From Sphaerosporella brunnea (taxonomy: Eukaryota; Ascomycota; Pezizomycetes; Pezizales; Pyronemataceae), in NCBI GenBank assembly GCA_008704415.1, contig VXIS01000002.1, positions 1-64,000 of the forward strand: a stretch of DNA of 64,000 nucleotides, in the 5' to 3' direction. The translations under genes were made by a program, and so were the position numbers. The notes under the pieces are model-generated. The model did no database searches. It was not told the origin of the DNA and saw only the letters and a list, made by a program, of their open reading frames with translations. Position 1 is the first letter of the stretch. The number at the start of each line of letters is the position of its first letter. Shown piece by piece: positions 1 to 11,578 of this stretch.

Positions 1-898
1 CCGGAACAGGTAGGTCAACGAAGATATCTCGGAAGAGCTCTAACAATAGCCTATACTATTGTCATCTCCGAATCGGGTTCTCTTCTCAGATAGCGTCCTA
101 TCTGAGGCACCCGATCTCCGAGTTCTTCCACAGCGTCACTCAAGCTAGCTACTATGATCCGGAGCCACCCGGCTATCACGTGCTCTTGAAGCGATCACTA
201 TGCAGACTCTATTCTATTCCCTAGCTGACTACTAAGAGCACATGTCACGTGACCATACCCGTGACACACATAGCCATCGACGCCGCACGCCCCTCCCTAA
301 GCCATCAACGCCGCTTCCTCCAAGCCATCATCGCCGACACCCCTCCCCCACCCTTAGCCATCAACGTCACCCCCTCTAAGCCGTCAACAAGGTATGTTTT
401 GTGAACAATTCCTACATTGCCAGAGGTGCCGAAGCTAAAGGGGTGGTTTTTTCAATAGCTTTCCGCCCTTGTACAGACTTCCACATATCAACACACAACT
501 ACACACTGCCTGAGGTTGAAAACTCGCTTGCGTGCGAGCAGTTTTCATATTCTTTTGAATCTTTTCTCTGTCATGGGCGTGCCTACCGGAAAAGCCTCAG
601 GTTCAGTGTTATTTGTCCATAACGACACGCCCCTCTGCATCCTCTCTTCCTACAGGTAGGGTCACCAATTTCCTTGTCACCAGCCTGTCTGCCAAAAGGC
701 CTACAGTCTTAGTGTCTACTATTCTTGCCTTGCCCTCTTCAACAACTGAACACTGCCTACGGGTATTTCCTTGTTGCTGGTGGAGCGAAAAGCAGGGGGA
801 AGTGCTGTCAAAATTTCCGGGCATGCTAATATATTCTAGAATCAACATGTCATCAGGATTACCTTCCGAACCAAGCCCCCCCTCCCCCCTAAAAGACA
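1..898. other. Intergenic, with a degenerate ~25-bp tandem motif
   Basis: No supportable gene. Around 268-392 a loosely repeated unit of the form agccatcaacgccgc plus a C-rich tail recurs about four times. A short reading frame at 401-622 has no family features. This stretch should contain the 5' border of the mobile-element domain and the promoter of the dioxygenase gene, but I could not recognise a Helitron 5' end here. Confidence 0.5.
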
Positions 899-2881
899 AT
901 GCCGACCCCGAAGCCGTCCCGTCTGCCACCTCCACCCATCGCCTCCGGACCCATCCCACCCACCGCAACCAGTACCCGCACCGTGTTGCCTTCTGCCAGC
1001 ATCCCTCCAGTCTTTTTGGCCGAAAATCCCTGGGATCCAAATCACAATGTGATGGATACCAGAGAGGCTGTATATGGATGGGGAGCCGCCAGTGAAAGGC
1101 CTGGGGCTTCGGATCCTAACTACAAACGGTATCACTGGATCGATGACTCCTCTCTCCGTAATAATACCTCCGGCCATTGGGAAACAATGACCAAGGTTGG
1201 CTTTGAGCGGCATCAACACCGACTGGCAAAGGAGGAAAAAGCCCGTCAGGAGCAAAAGAAAGAAAGAGATCTTGAAAAGAGAAAGAGGAACTCTAAAAAA
1301 GCGGAGCAGAGGAGGAAAGATGCCATACTTTCCGGAGCTGGGCAACGGAATTCTTTCAAAAGGAAGGCCTCCGAGATAGATCAAGAACCTCACTCTTCAC
1401 CCTACACTGGCAATGTTAACCTTGACATAAATGCACCTCTCGATGTCTCTGTTTCCCACGTTTTGGAAAAGGAACAAGATGAGGAAGAGCAAGAAACCCG
1501 TGAGGAAGAGCAAGAAGCCCGTGAGGAAGAGCAAGAAACCCGTGAGGAAGAGCAAGAAACCCGTAAGGAAGAGGGGGAAGACCTTTCAGTGGATGTCACT
1601 GATCAAGTTTTGCAACTCCCACAGATTGGGAAGGTGTTTTCCAATGTACGTCCCAGCACTGCAGCGGATGTCGAATTAAAGATCTCTACTCCATACCGAC
1701 ATGTTGTTCCTTCCTTCATCACCAACCTCCAACCTACCGCTCCATTACCAAGGTCTACCAAAGCCTCCCTTCCACCTTATCCATATCCTTGGCCTGCTAT
1801 CCGGTTGACAGGAGATATCAAACATCCTGAGCTTATGCTCAACACTGAAGTGTGGGAAATCAAAAAACGGGATAAATTGTTCAAGAAGTTCTTTGACATC
1901 AGCAAAGAACAGACAAGGCTAAAGGATGAAGCTCAGAAAAAAGGAGAAACCTCATGGAAATGGACTGGTCGAGACAAGATTGTTGAAGTATTCTTCAATA
2001 TTGACCTGGAGACCTTACAAAAGCCCGTCCAACCAACCACCATGGCACAGGCTCTGCAAGATGCAAACCACTATGAGGAACTCCCTGCAGATAAGAGCTA
2101 CATAGCTTATGACAAGAACCACAAGGTAATTGTTGTTTTCTATGCCGATGCCTTTCACCGTGCCTGGGGACCGAAGTACGGCGAGTTTATCATTCAAACT
2201 ACTGCCGAAAACATTGACAAAGTTGCGCGATTTGTTAAACCTGCATCAAAGATGGATGGCAGGCGTCATTCTCAGCATGATGAATGGGTGGCAGAAGAGG
2301 CAAACCAAAACTTTACCTGGGCTACAGGTCCCGATGCAAGATCCTGCATTTATTATTCAGGTCTTTCCGTTGAGCAAGGACATCTGAATATGAAGGCTGT
2401 GATTGCTAAGGACTGGATTGGAAAGACCTCCTATGGTGGATCACTCATGCGCGATCTTTCTGTTTGGTGTGGCAACATCACCAAGATAGTGGACTCTTGT
2501 TTTGCCGGCGTCAATCTGCAGCTTAGAAATGAGTACAGAAGGGCTTACAGCACTCTCGGTCAAACAGGAGACCGTAGAGCCTCGGAAACCTGCCAGGATG
2601 AACTCTTTCAATTTCGAGCCCTTCTGGTGAACGTCTTGACTGAACCACATGTTGATCAGGATGACTGGGCTGGAGGTTTAGCCTGGTTGACGCCATTCGG
2701 TGAGTATAAAGATGGTCATTTCTGTGTCACAATGCTTCAAAGGAAAATTCCCTTTCAACCTGGTTCTGTCATTGGAATTAGGGGGGATAAAGTTGAACAC
2801 TTTACCACAAAGTGGAGGGGGAACAATAGGTATTGCTGGGTTTTTACTTTCCATGAAGAGGTGCGACGGAGAGGATGGTAA
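899..2881 (+). CDS. TET/JBP-like 2-oxoglutarate/Fe(II) dioxygenase, transposon-associated
   Basis: A 660-residue single-exon protein. The N-terminal third is Pro/Ser-rich, then highly charged: a coiled-coil-like Lys/Arg/Glu segment (about residues 110-150) and four 7-residue Glu-rich repeats (195-222). The C-terminal domain has the double-stranded beta-helix dioxygenase signature: HVD (His584, Asp586) as the first iron ligands, a glycine-rich strand (GGLAWLTPFGEYKDGHF), His634 in VEHF as the distal iron ligand and Arg644 as candidate 2-oxoglutarate-binding residue. The order and spacing match the fungal TET/JBP-like family (2OG-FeII_Oxy type), whose members oxidise 5-methylcytosine or thymine in DNA; activity here is inferred. 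All expected ligands are present, so it could be active. It lies 291 bp upstream of the Helitron Rep/helicase gene on the same strand, suggesting it is element cargo or accessory. The first ATG of the frame is used; an upstream exon cannot be excluded. Confidence 0.8.
   Translation: MPTPKPSRLPPPPIASGPIPPTATSTRTVLPSASIPPVFLAENPWDPNHNVMDTREAVYGWGAASERPGASDPNYKRYHWIDDSSLRNNTSGHWETMTKVGFERHQHRLAKEEKARQEQKKERDLEKRKRNSKKAEQRRKDAILSGAGQRNSFKRKASEIDQEPHSSPYTGNVNLDINAPLDVSVSHVLEKEQDEEEQETREEEQEAREEEQETREEEQETRKEEGEDLSVDVTDQVLQLPQIGKVFSNVRPSTAADVELKISTPYRHVVPSFITNLQPTAPLPRSTKASLPPYPYPWPAIRLTGDIKHPELMLNTEVWEIKKRDKLFKKFFDISKEQTRLKDEAQKKGETSWKWTGRDKIVEVFFNIDLETLQKPVQPTTMAQALQDANHYEELPADKSYIAYDKNHKVIVVFYADAFHRAWGPKYGEFIIQTTAENIDKVARFVKPASKMDGRRHSQHDEWVAEEANQNFTWATGPDARSCIYYSGLSVEQGHLNMKAVIAKDWIGKTSYGGSLMRDLSVWCGNITKIVDSCFAGVNLQLRNEYRRAYSTLGQTGDRRASETCQDELFQFRALLVNVLTEPHVDQDDWAGGLAWLTPFGEYKDGHFCVTMLQRKIPFQPGSVIGIRGDKVEHFTTKWRGNNRYCWVFTFHEEVRRRGW
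1481..1564 (+). repeat. 21-bp tandem repeat, four units, inside the dioxygenase gene
   Basis: Four contiguous 21-bp units (1481-1501, 1502-1522, 1523-1543, 1544-1564) encode the heptad EEEQETR with one T-to-A change. The length is a multiple of three, so gain or loss of units keeps the frame. It encodes a strongly acidic helix of variable length. Confidence 0.95.
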
Positions 2882-3172
2882 AGGTTTCCTTGTTGGGGAT
2901 AGTTTAGGTTCTGAAGTACTTCTTTTTTTATCAATGTACTCTTTAGCTGGTAGATGTGCATGTTTTTTCAAAAAGTTTCATTTGTGGGTTCAGAAACGTT
3001 GCTTGATCAACCAAAGGTTGATCTTGACAATCTAGACCCGGGTTTACTTACATCTCTGTTTTGGCATTAAAATCAGATCCCTCTTTGCTAACGTCTGTTC
3101 TTCTCAGTCATTCTTTTATCCTGAGCAGAAAGTCAACTACCGCCCTCAACATCCACACAAAAACTTGTTCAA

Positions 3173-6100
3173 ATGGACTTTGACATGGACCAATCAGCCT
3201 TGAGTGATCAAGCCTCACCGGATGGCTGCACAGACTTACCTGGGTCGCAGAAAAGAGGTTTAAAACTTAATGAAAATGAAGTTTCCAAATTACCATCAGG
3301 AAAGCGAAGACAAACTGCTCACAAGGTATGTTTAATTCCAATGATATCTTAGCTATCAAAAAATCAGGTCTAATTGGTATTGTCTAGGAGGCGATAGAGT
3401 CAAGGCCAATCACGGGTTTACAACCATCTTCTAATACCTCACTATTTACTGTAACACCTTCATTGCATCTACCGCTTTCCAACAAATTGATGTCTATTCT
3501 GGAAGCCGAGGTGACAATTATCCTTCTTTAGGTCTGAAAGAATTAAAGGCCTGTTCAATCTAACTGTATGTTACTAGTATTCTGCTTTGTCAAGTCCCGA
3601 TTGAACAGCAAATAGCCGTCCTTTAACACTATCCCTTCCACGTTCGATGCAAACAATAACCGCAGAACCCTCAATGTCACAGTTTACTCCGGTGACATCA
3701 ACTGCCACAAAAGTTCGCAACAAAGCCACTTCCAACATCCACAGCAAAGCCGCTTCCAACATCCACAGCAAAGTGGCTTCCAACATCCTCCCTAGAACCT
3801 CTAGAACCGCCCATATTGAAGCTCCTACAAACATAACCAGCCAGGCCGCTTCCAACATCCTCCCTAGAACCTCTACAACCACCCACATTGAAGCTCCTAC
3901 AAACATAACCAGCCAGGCCGATTCCAACATCCTCCGTACAATCTCTACAAATGTCCGCAGTGAAGCATGTAGTGTATGTATATCCAACAATGCCTATAAG
4001 TACTTTGAACTTGGCTAAGAAAATAACCATTTAACAGCTTATTAAAGAAGAAAAACAGCGTGCAAAAATTATACAGCTTAACAATACCCTAGACAAGTGG
4101 TTCGACAAGAAAACAGCAGCTTCAAACCAATGTTTTACACCCTGTTCAGAGTCCTGGCAGAAGGAGATTGTGGAACAGTTTGAAGATTCTTTGCGAGGAG
4201 AGAACTTACCCCTTTCCATTTGTTCTGTCTGCGGTGAGCTGTTTCCCGAGAGTGAAGGTTCTTCGGTTGCAACTACATCAGATATTTTTCTTCCTCTCCA
4301 CAATGATTTAGGAATCCCTACATTGGATCAATGTGGCATCAACAACTCCAACAAATCAGCATCTGTGTGCAAGAGTTGCTTAACTAGGCTACAAAAAGGG
4401 TATGGTTTCTTATAACTTGCTTTCAACTGCTAATCATAGTGTAGGAAAGTTCCAAAACTATCAATTCACAATGGGTTCCCTCATATGTGCCCTCGAGATG
4501 TACCCGAAGCTCTTAGAGGGTTATCCATTGTCGAACAACATCTGATTTCTCGAAGCCGATGGTATGGAATGATTGTTAAGCTGTCAGCAAGATCCTCCAA
4601 TCCGCAAATCAGCCATTTTCATCTGAAAGGGAACATAATTGTTGTTCCACTCAAGCCATCCAAGCTTTGCGACCTGCTACCATCACCACTGCTTCGATTG
4701 ACTGAGACAATTAAAATTGTTTGGATGGGAAAACAACCACCCTCGGAAAAGGCTCTATTACATGCTCTTCAAGTTCGAAAAGGCAAGGTAGTTAGCGCTC
4801 TGAAGGAGTTGGCCAAATTGCATTGTGATTATCGAGATATCAAGCTGGATGAGTTGGAACTTTCTACTTGGCCTGCCGGAAATTTTGTGCCATCGAGTCT
4901 GTTGGAAACTCTTACGATTGTGGATTCTGAGGAAGATATGGAAGAAAGAGCAGGGTATGCACCAGGCACTGGAGAACTGGAGCAACTTGCAGTTATCAAC
5001 AGTCAATATACCTCAACATACGGACCATCCAGTCCATCTTCTGAACCAGAGTATGAGAATAATGAAACATTAGCAAAGACAGATGTAGGTTTCTGTTATA
5101 ATTGAACATACTGAAAGACGTATGGTTTTTACTAACTTCTAATAGAATCAGACACCAAATGAGAACCGGCCTCCACTTCAAAAAACAGCAATGGATTCAT
5201 TTACTGCCTTTCGGAGCTCAATCCTTTCTGATCTTGAAGGTGGAAGTGATACATATGGTCCTGAAATCATAAAAGGTCTAGCACAAGAATTGTTCGGACA
5301 TTCGGATGCCAGCCAAAAAACAGCTTCTCACTCTTCACCCACACCTTTTTCTACGGAATACTCAGAAGGTGTGTTTATGCTTTGACAAGTTTTGCCTACA
5401 AGAACGTTACCAAGTATATTGACAAGAGTTACATTATAGATCAACGGGACCAACCGAATAATCTATCCAAGCACCAGAATCTTCAAGAACCCATTATTCT
5501 GTATAAAACAGGTCAAGAGCTCTTGAACTGTTACACCAACAGGCAATACTTCACAGGAACATTTCCCACTTTATTTTGGACTGGTCAAAATAGCCATCTA
5601 GCTATTTACAACGATGGTAGCACTCTGGATCTGCGTTCTTGGGCAACTCATTTGATGAGATCCCATAACAGAGCATTTGCTAGACACGAGGCATTTCTTT
5701 TTCTTGTATTCAACACTATTTGTCGAAATCAGGCTGCTGTTGGAAGAAGCCTAGCTGTCAAAAAAAAAAACTGGGAAACAACATCGAACGCGATCCACAA
5801 TTTAAGTAAAGAAGATCTTCTACAACGGCCGACAGTTTGAAATCACACGGAAGGATTCCTGATCACCAAGCAAAAGACATAAGGACACTTATGGAGTGTG
5901 TACAAGGGATCTCCAGAGTGGTGCCCCTTTCAACTGCTCACCGGACCGTGATGCGGAGAAATATTAAAGGTGAGCTTCTCCTTTAAAAGAAAAGTATCAA
6001 GACATAAAGCTTACTTTTAACAGGACTCATTGTCAAATACGGAGTGCCCGGCTTATGGTTTACTATCAATCCTGGTGATCTGGTCGATCCACTGGTCTTA

Positions 6101-9100
6101 CAAATTGCTGGGGAAGACGTGTCGATTCCCTCACTATTAAAGAACAAAAGTCTGAAGGATTTTAAAATTCGGATTGCAACTGAAAATCCAGCAGTAGTGG
6201 CTTCTTTTTTTGCCAAAATCATGGAGTCATTCTTTTCTATCTTGGTTAGACCAGGGGATGACCAGGGCGGAATCTTTGGACATGTTGAAACATACTTTGC
6301 AACAACGGAAACCAATGGTCGCGGAATGCTTCATGTTCACGGCCTTATGTTTTTTGAAGGTAAGATCTGTTGATTCTTTGTCAATGAATGACAAAAAAAG
6401 TGCTAAATAATTTGTCACAGGAAATCTTAATTCTGCCGAACTACGAGAACAATTAATGTCCGACACTCATCTGCAGTCAACTCTCATTACCTTTGTGGAA
6501 TCACTGGTGAAAAATGAGGTCGATGAAACGTTGACTATGCCAGTAACAGCGGAAGCAGCCTTAGGTCTACCACATATGCGAATTTCTCAAACCGATGATC
6601 CTGATCAATTCCGAGAAGAACTTTATCGATTGAGCAATCTGGTTGCCATCAGCCGAAATATGCACACTCACAATGCCACCTGTTACAAATACAACCGAGG
6701 AAAAGATGGAAAGTGTCGCTTCAATGCTCCTTGGCAACTTAATCCTGAATCTACCATCAATGAGGACGGCATTTTACATTTGAAGCGATTACATCCCATG
6801 ATCAACAATTGGAACCCATTTATTGCGGCAACCATGAAATGCAACCATGATATCAGCTTTATACCGACAAATTCGAAATTTCTAGCTTTGATGTATTACA
6901 TCACTGACTACGCCACAAAACAAGAGCAGCCTTTCTATCACACAGTTGCTCTGGCAGCCGCAGTTCGAGATAGTGAATCCAATAGCGTTTCAACTCCCAA
7001 CAACCAACCAGCACAATCATCACAAGCATTTCTGATTAAGGTGGTGAACAAAGTTGGTGGGTGAGATGAAATACAATGTTGCTTCCTTTATATGCTAATG
7101 TTTATGGGAAAGCATCATCAAGAGAAATTAGTGCTATCGAAATTTGCCACTTTTTTCTGGGAAAGCCCGAGTTTTTTGCAACTACAAATTTCGTAACCAT
7201 CAGCATGGACGCAATCTTTTACGAGATGTGCCATTTGTTTCCAGGACTAGTTCCTACTTGCTCTGATGATGATGAGAATTCAACAGGTAAATAATATCCA
7301 ACCCTCCGTAAAAGTTTTTCTTTCACGTTTGAACTTCGAGTTTTCATGCTTGAATCAAAAACCAGCTAACAAAAGAAACAGTCCTGCCGATAAACATCTC
7401 TATGGCCTCTACAAACGATAATTCTATGAGAACAGCTGCTTATCCAGCTCCAGCTCATTCTATTTCAGAACGGCATAGATCAAAATCACAAAGTCCCACC
7501 ATACACGACGAGTCCATAATTCGGCTCTACAGCACAGGACGTGTTGGATCGTACTTTGATGACTTCAAGTACAGAGGAAATCTGTTGGAAAATCTCAACT
7601 TATACGATTATAGTTCTTCGGTTTGGAGAGAAAAGATTTCATCCGGAAACTCCACCCAAAGTAATGAACTTGTTTCATTTGCTTTTGGCCATCCACTAGC
7701 ACACAGTCATGCACAAAGGATACTGCGATCAACCTCATCTTTTCGAACACCGTCTTTTACAGGTTGCGATATCTTTCAGGAGTCCTCTCAAAAGAACGAA
7801 AAGTTTGAAGCCATCATGCTGGGTTTATTTGTCTCTTGGACTTCAATTGGTCACTCAATCCAAGAATATCAGGAGAAATTACAACTCCAGCATGATCTCC
7901 ATGAAATGTGTTCCCAAGACACGATCTGCTCCTCGGAGAAAATTACCTTTCGCTCGATCCTTCAGCACATCCTGCCATCTTTACCCTCTAGAGTCCGATT
8001 TCACATTGCAAATTTTGGACATCTCAAAAAATCTTCCGCCGATGTTAAAGCGGAACGAAAATTCCAGAAAGAGTCCACTTCTCAGTCTTCCAGTTATGAA
8101 GATGCTTTCGAGATATCTCCACCTGATGTTGAAGACCTTGAAGATATCGAGTTGTGGAGAGAGTCTCACTTAAAGGACGGAAACAATTCAACATCTATCC
8201 CGTTGACAGAAACGGTTACGATTAGCGAGACGCAGGCTGCGTTAGGCATGATCAAAGACCTTACAACCTTTCAAATGTCTGGGGAAAAAATGTTTAAACA
8301 TCTTCTGTTTGGAAGAGATGGCTTGAGAACCGATTTCAACTCTGATACCAATATCCTGCAAGATCTCGATGTAAAACGTGTTCAACAGTCCAGCAGTTCA
8401 GAGATTCCAATTCGACACTTTCGACGCTGGATTGACTCGCAAAACAAGGCTCTTGGGAAATTACAAGAGGTTTCAGAGGTAGCATCGACCAGCATGGATC
8501 ACAATGATGCTGATATCACTATCGAAAATTCCAATACCTTAGCTGAGGATCCTGCCGATATAGGGATTCATCTCTTATCTGCTGGAAAAATTCAACAATC
8601 TGGACGAGAGGTTATGGCTGAGCTGGACCTAAATCAAAAACAACGTTTGTTTTTAGATTTGGTTATTTACGGGCTTACTCGGACCGAACAGCTTGATCAG
8701 CAAGGAAGTTCAATCAGCAAGTCTATCGAGACCATTGACGAGTTACCCTCAACACATCCATTATGCATTTATCTTGGTGGAGAAGGTGGGACCGGAAAAA
8801 GTGTAGCTATTAAAGCGGTTGAGTTGCTCATGGACAAGCTGCATAAAGGAGGAGCCTTGCAATTATGCGCGACTACAGGTTCTGCAGCTGACAATATCGG
8901 CGGTACCACTTATCATTCTGCACTCAATGTTACTTGGGGTGGAGGGCAAGGCTTTAAGCCTTCCTCTTCGCAACTGGCAAAATGGCAAGATAAATCGATT
9001 CTCATTGTCGATGAAATAAGTATGTTGAGCACCACCGGTTTAGGTTCTCTCGAACTAGCATGCCGTGCGTCCAAAGGTATGTTCAAGCTTTGCATTCAGT

Positions 9101-10371
9101 CGCCTGATTGTTTCTACCATTTTTTCTCCTGTTCTAATTCAAACTCAGGATGTGACATTCCTTTTGGCGGTCTTCAAATTGTGATATTTGCAGGGGACTT
9201 TTATCAGTTTCCTCCCATTCAAGGGGAACCCTTATGGGCCACTACCAGGACGCCTACTCAAGATACCACCAATTCCACAACGCTTGAAGAGATTCGGCAG
9301 AAAGTGTCCAGCCTCAAAAAGGATGATCGTAAAGGAAAAGACTTCATATTAGCCATGCATGGAGTTAACATGTGGAAGCTATTTCGGTCAGTAATTTTTT
9401 TGGATCAACAAATGCGACAATCCGGAGATCCCTTATGGGCATCCTTCCTGAATAAACATCGGTTTGAAGCAATCAATCTCGGTGAATACCATCAGCTCAT
9501 CAAGGACCGTACAACCTTACCATATTCCCCTAGCTCCCCCGACGCTCCAAAAATGATTAGCCCACAAAATAAATTCAGACAAAAAGCAAACATGGCCGCG
9601 GTATTGCAATATGGCTATGATAAACAGCTTCCTGTCTTGTTATTCTTGGCTACTCATGAGAATCGGCAGTCTGTTCCTCTCAAAGTTCTATTGAGCATTG
9701 GGGATGATAGTGGTGGAGCTAAAGGACCAGGCATATTCCCTTACTGTGAAGGTATTCCGGTGGTCATCACAGAGAATTTATACACCAACGTTGGCTTGGT
9801 CAATGGAAAAGAAGGCAAGGCTTGGGGAGTTCGACTGAATGAAGATGCCAGAATTTCACCTATTGGTCAAAACATCTTCATTGTTGATAGACCACCTGAT
9901 ATGCTTCTGGTTGAATTTCAGGAAAATATTAGGCATATTACTGATCCTTCTTTGAATATTCCAAACAACGTTGTTCCGGTTTTTCCAAAAAAGGTTGGAG
10001 CTGTGTCAATCTTCAGTGAGTGGAAGAATATTATCAAAGGAAACATTATCCGAACACAAATTCCCGTCACACCAGCATTTTGCATTACCGATTACAAGTG
10101 CCAAGGACGTACATACAACAGTGTCGCATTGGACATGACATACGACCGTGCTCGCAATGGCCAAAGAGGACATGCATCAGTCATGGTACCTCTTAGCAGA
10201 GTCAAAACGTTGCAAGGACTTTCTTTTTTGCGAATTCCTAAGTTTCAGTCCCTGTCCAAAGCTCCGGATCCACTTCTAACCTTGGAGCAACAACGGTTAC
10301 GGAAACTGGAAAAAAATACCATCGAGCACTTACAAAGAATTTTCACACACAAAAGGTATTTCTTGAAATAA
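3173..10371 (+). pseudogene. Helitron Rep/helicase, 12 exons, one nonsense codon and one frameshift
   Basis: Inferred exons: 3173-3325, 3388-3510, 3578-3973, 4038-4399, 4445-5084, 5146-5368, 5440-5969, 6024-6359, 6421-7056, 7113-7286, 7382-9076, 9149-10371. Domains in order: a repetitive Ser/Thr/Asn linker (3.65-3.97 kb); a Cys-pair region (CSVCG, CKSC); a DUF6570-like block (EALRGLSIVEQHLISR, 4.5 kb) typical of fungal Helitrons; a Helitron-like N block (WATHLMRSHNRAFARHEAF); an HUH Rep nuclease with HVH at 6332-6340 and catalytic-type YITDY at 6897-6911; then an SF1B/PIF1 helicase with Walker A GGEGGTGKS (8776), Walker B VDEIS (9009), GDFYQFPP (9196) and the CQGRTYNS motif (10.1 kb). Two lesions are visible: an in-frame TGA at 3602-3604, and a shift near 5820-5837 where the downstream frame is one base out (consistent with a 1-bp deletion). 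The last intron (9077-9148) is 72 nt, a multiple of three and stop-free. The copy is probably not autonomous unless these are assembly errors. Confidence 0.9.
3715..3940 (+). repeat. Coding tandem repeats in the Helitron linker
   Basis: A 24-bp unit encoding SNIHSKAA-like octapeptides occurs about three times, followed by two 72-bp units encoding a 24-residue block beginning SNILPRTS. Both are multiples of three and sit between the N-terminus and the Cys-pair region. Confidence 0.85.
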
Positions 10372-10623
10372 AATTTGCCAATGTATGCTGAATCTCTTCT
10401 AACTCATACTTAGCCTCGATATGTCATAGCTCGCAATTTGAACCCAAAGAAATATCTTCATAGCCTGTCTGTCTGGAAAGTACAACTTATTTTACGCAAT
10501 TCAAATCAGGTACATTTCTTTTCTTCTGCTCTCCTCTACTTTTCCATTTAACGTTATGCCTCAAGTACATCTAACCTTTCCATTTCTCAGTTTCCTCAAA
10601 AACAAAAGCCTCTCGAGCCAGTT

Positions 10624-11115
10624 TTAGTCCGCATCGTTTGTCCACTCTGTCATGATTTGAGTGCCCCCAAGCATTCGATTTCGGAAGCGTATTCGTCGAA
10701 GTAAGAGTCCGATAGATCCGAATCTTCGAAAACAAGGTCCAGACCCATGTAAGAGTTTCTCAATGATATCTGGGTTCCGTCCACTCGCCCAAACCCATCG
10801 AAGCCCAAACTCAATCCATTGTGTAAGTTCCGTGATAGCTTTCCTCCATTTCCAGAAAGATACCCCTTTCTTCAAATTTGGACTGTCCGACATACGTCCT
10901 CTAGCAACACTCAAAGTTGACACCTTAGCAACACGTACACGAAGCTGATTTCGAAGGTCCAGCTCTCCATATTGACGAAAAATAGATGCAGCTACCGGGC
11001 TAACTGATAAAAAGGCAATAATCGCGCGTGGAGATGGCTGCGTTAGAAGCTGCCTTATAAGTTCAAGCTGAAGTTCGGTGGCTAGAGTCGAAAGATAGGG
11101 GACAGAAGAAGGCAT
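10624..11115 (-). CDS. Small F-box-like hypothetical protein
   Basis: A 163-residue frame beginning MPSSVPYLSTLATELQLELI. Residues about 8-42 (LATELQLELIRQLL...AIIAFLSVSPVAASIF) have the Leu/Pro-helix-helix pattern of fungal F-box or F-box-like motifs, which recruit substrates to SCF ubiquitin ligases. The rest is Arg/Trp-rich with no recognised domain. It points towards the helicase gene, 253 bp beyond its stop. Single exon; it may be a captured gene or fragment. Confidence 0.5.
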   Translation of the reverse strand: MPSSVPYLSTLATELQLELIRQLLTQPSPRAIIAFLSVSPVAASIFRQYGELDLRNQLRVRVAKVSTLSVARGRMSDSPNLKKGVSFWKWRKAITELTQWIEFGLRWVWASGRNPDIIEKLLHGSGPCFRRFGSIGLLLRRIRFRNRMLGGTQIMTEWTNDAD

Positions 11116-11578
11116 CGGTAGGGTATTTGCAGCAAGTCATGAGAAACGGTGCAGTTAACTCTTTATAGGCATTGACAGAGCAGCTGGTATATCCACTACA
11201 TCTCATTCAATTCCAAATTAGTCTACCAATCACAATACTTGCTGTTGGTGAATTATAAATAGCTATAGGATTTTACGTTCCATCTGGGGAGATCCAGAAC
11301 AATCTTAGGTTTACCTTTCCTTATTTTTAATGGCTAGATGAGTGCTAATGTCTGATAAGCATAGTTGATTTTCAATGGTTGGATCTGGAACGCGGAACGT
11401 TATGTGAAACTTCATAAGCTTACTATTTGTGGGAAGAACTTTACAAATGCATGCAAAGTATTGTGGCATGTGAAGCTTCTAGAACTACTTGTTCAACTTT
11501 AAACAGGGCACTAGATACCAACGGCTGTTCTTTTTATGCTCTCTGTTTCACCTGCAGTTCCTGCTACCGGCAGCAATT

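Noticed and set aside
613..1393. Several long overlapping frames around the start of the dioxygenase gene on both strands
   Set aside because: They overlap the gene with well-supported C-terminal motifs, have biased composition, and show no family features.
5760..5840. Programmed -1 frameshifting at the A-run of the Helitron gene
   Set aside because: The frame is correct across the 11-A run; the shift lies 50-60 bp further on, at a non-slippery site, so a mutation or sequencing error is simpler.
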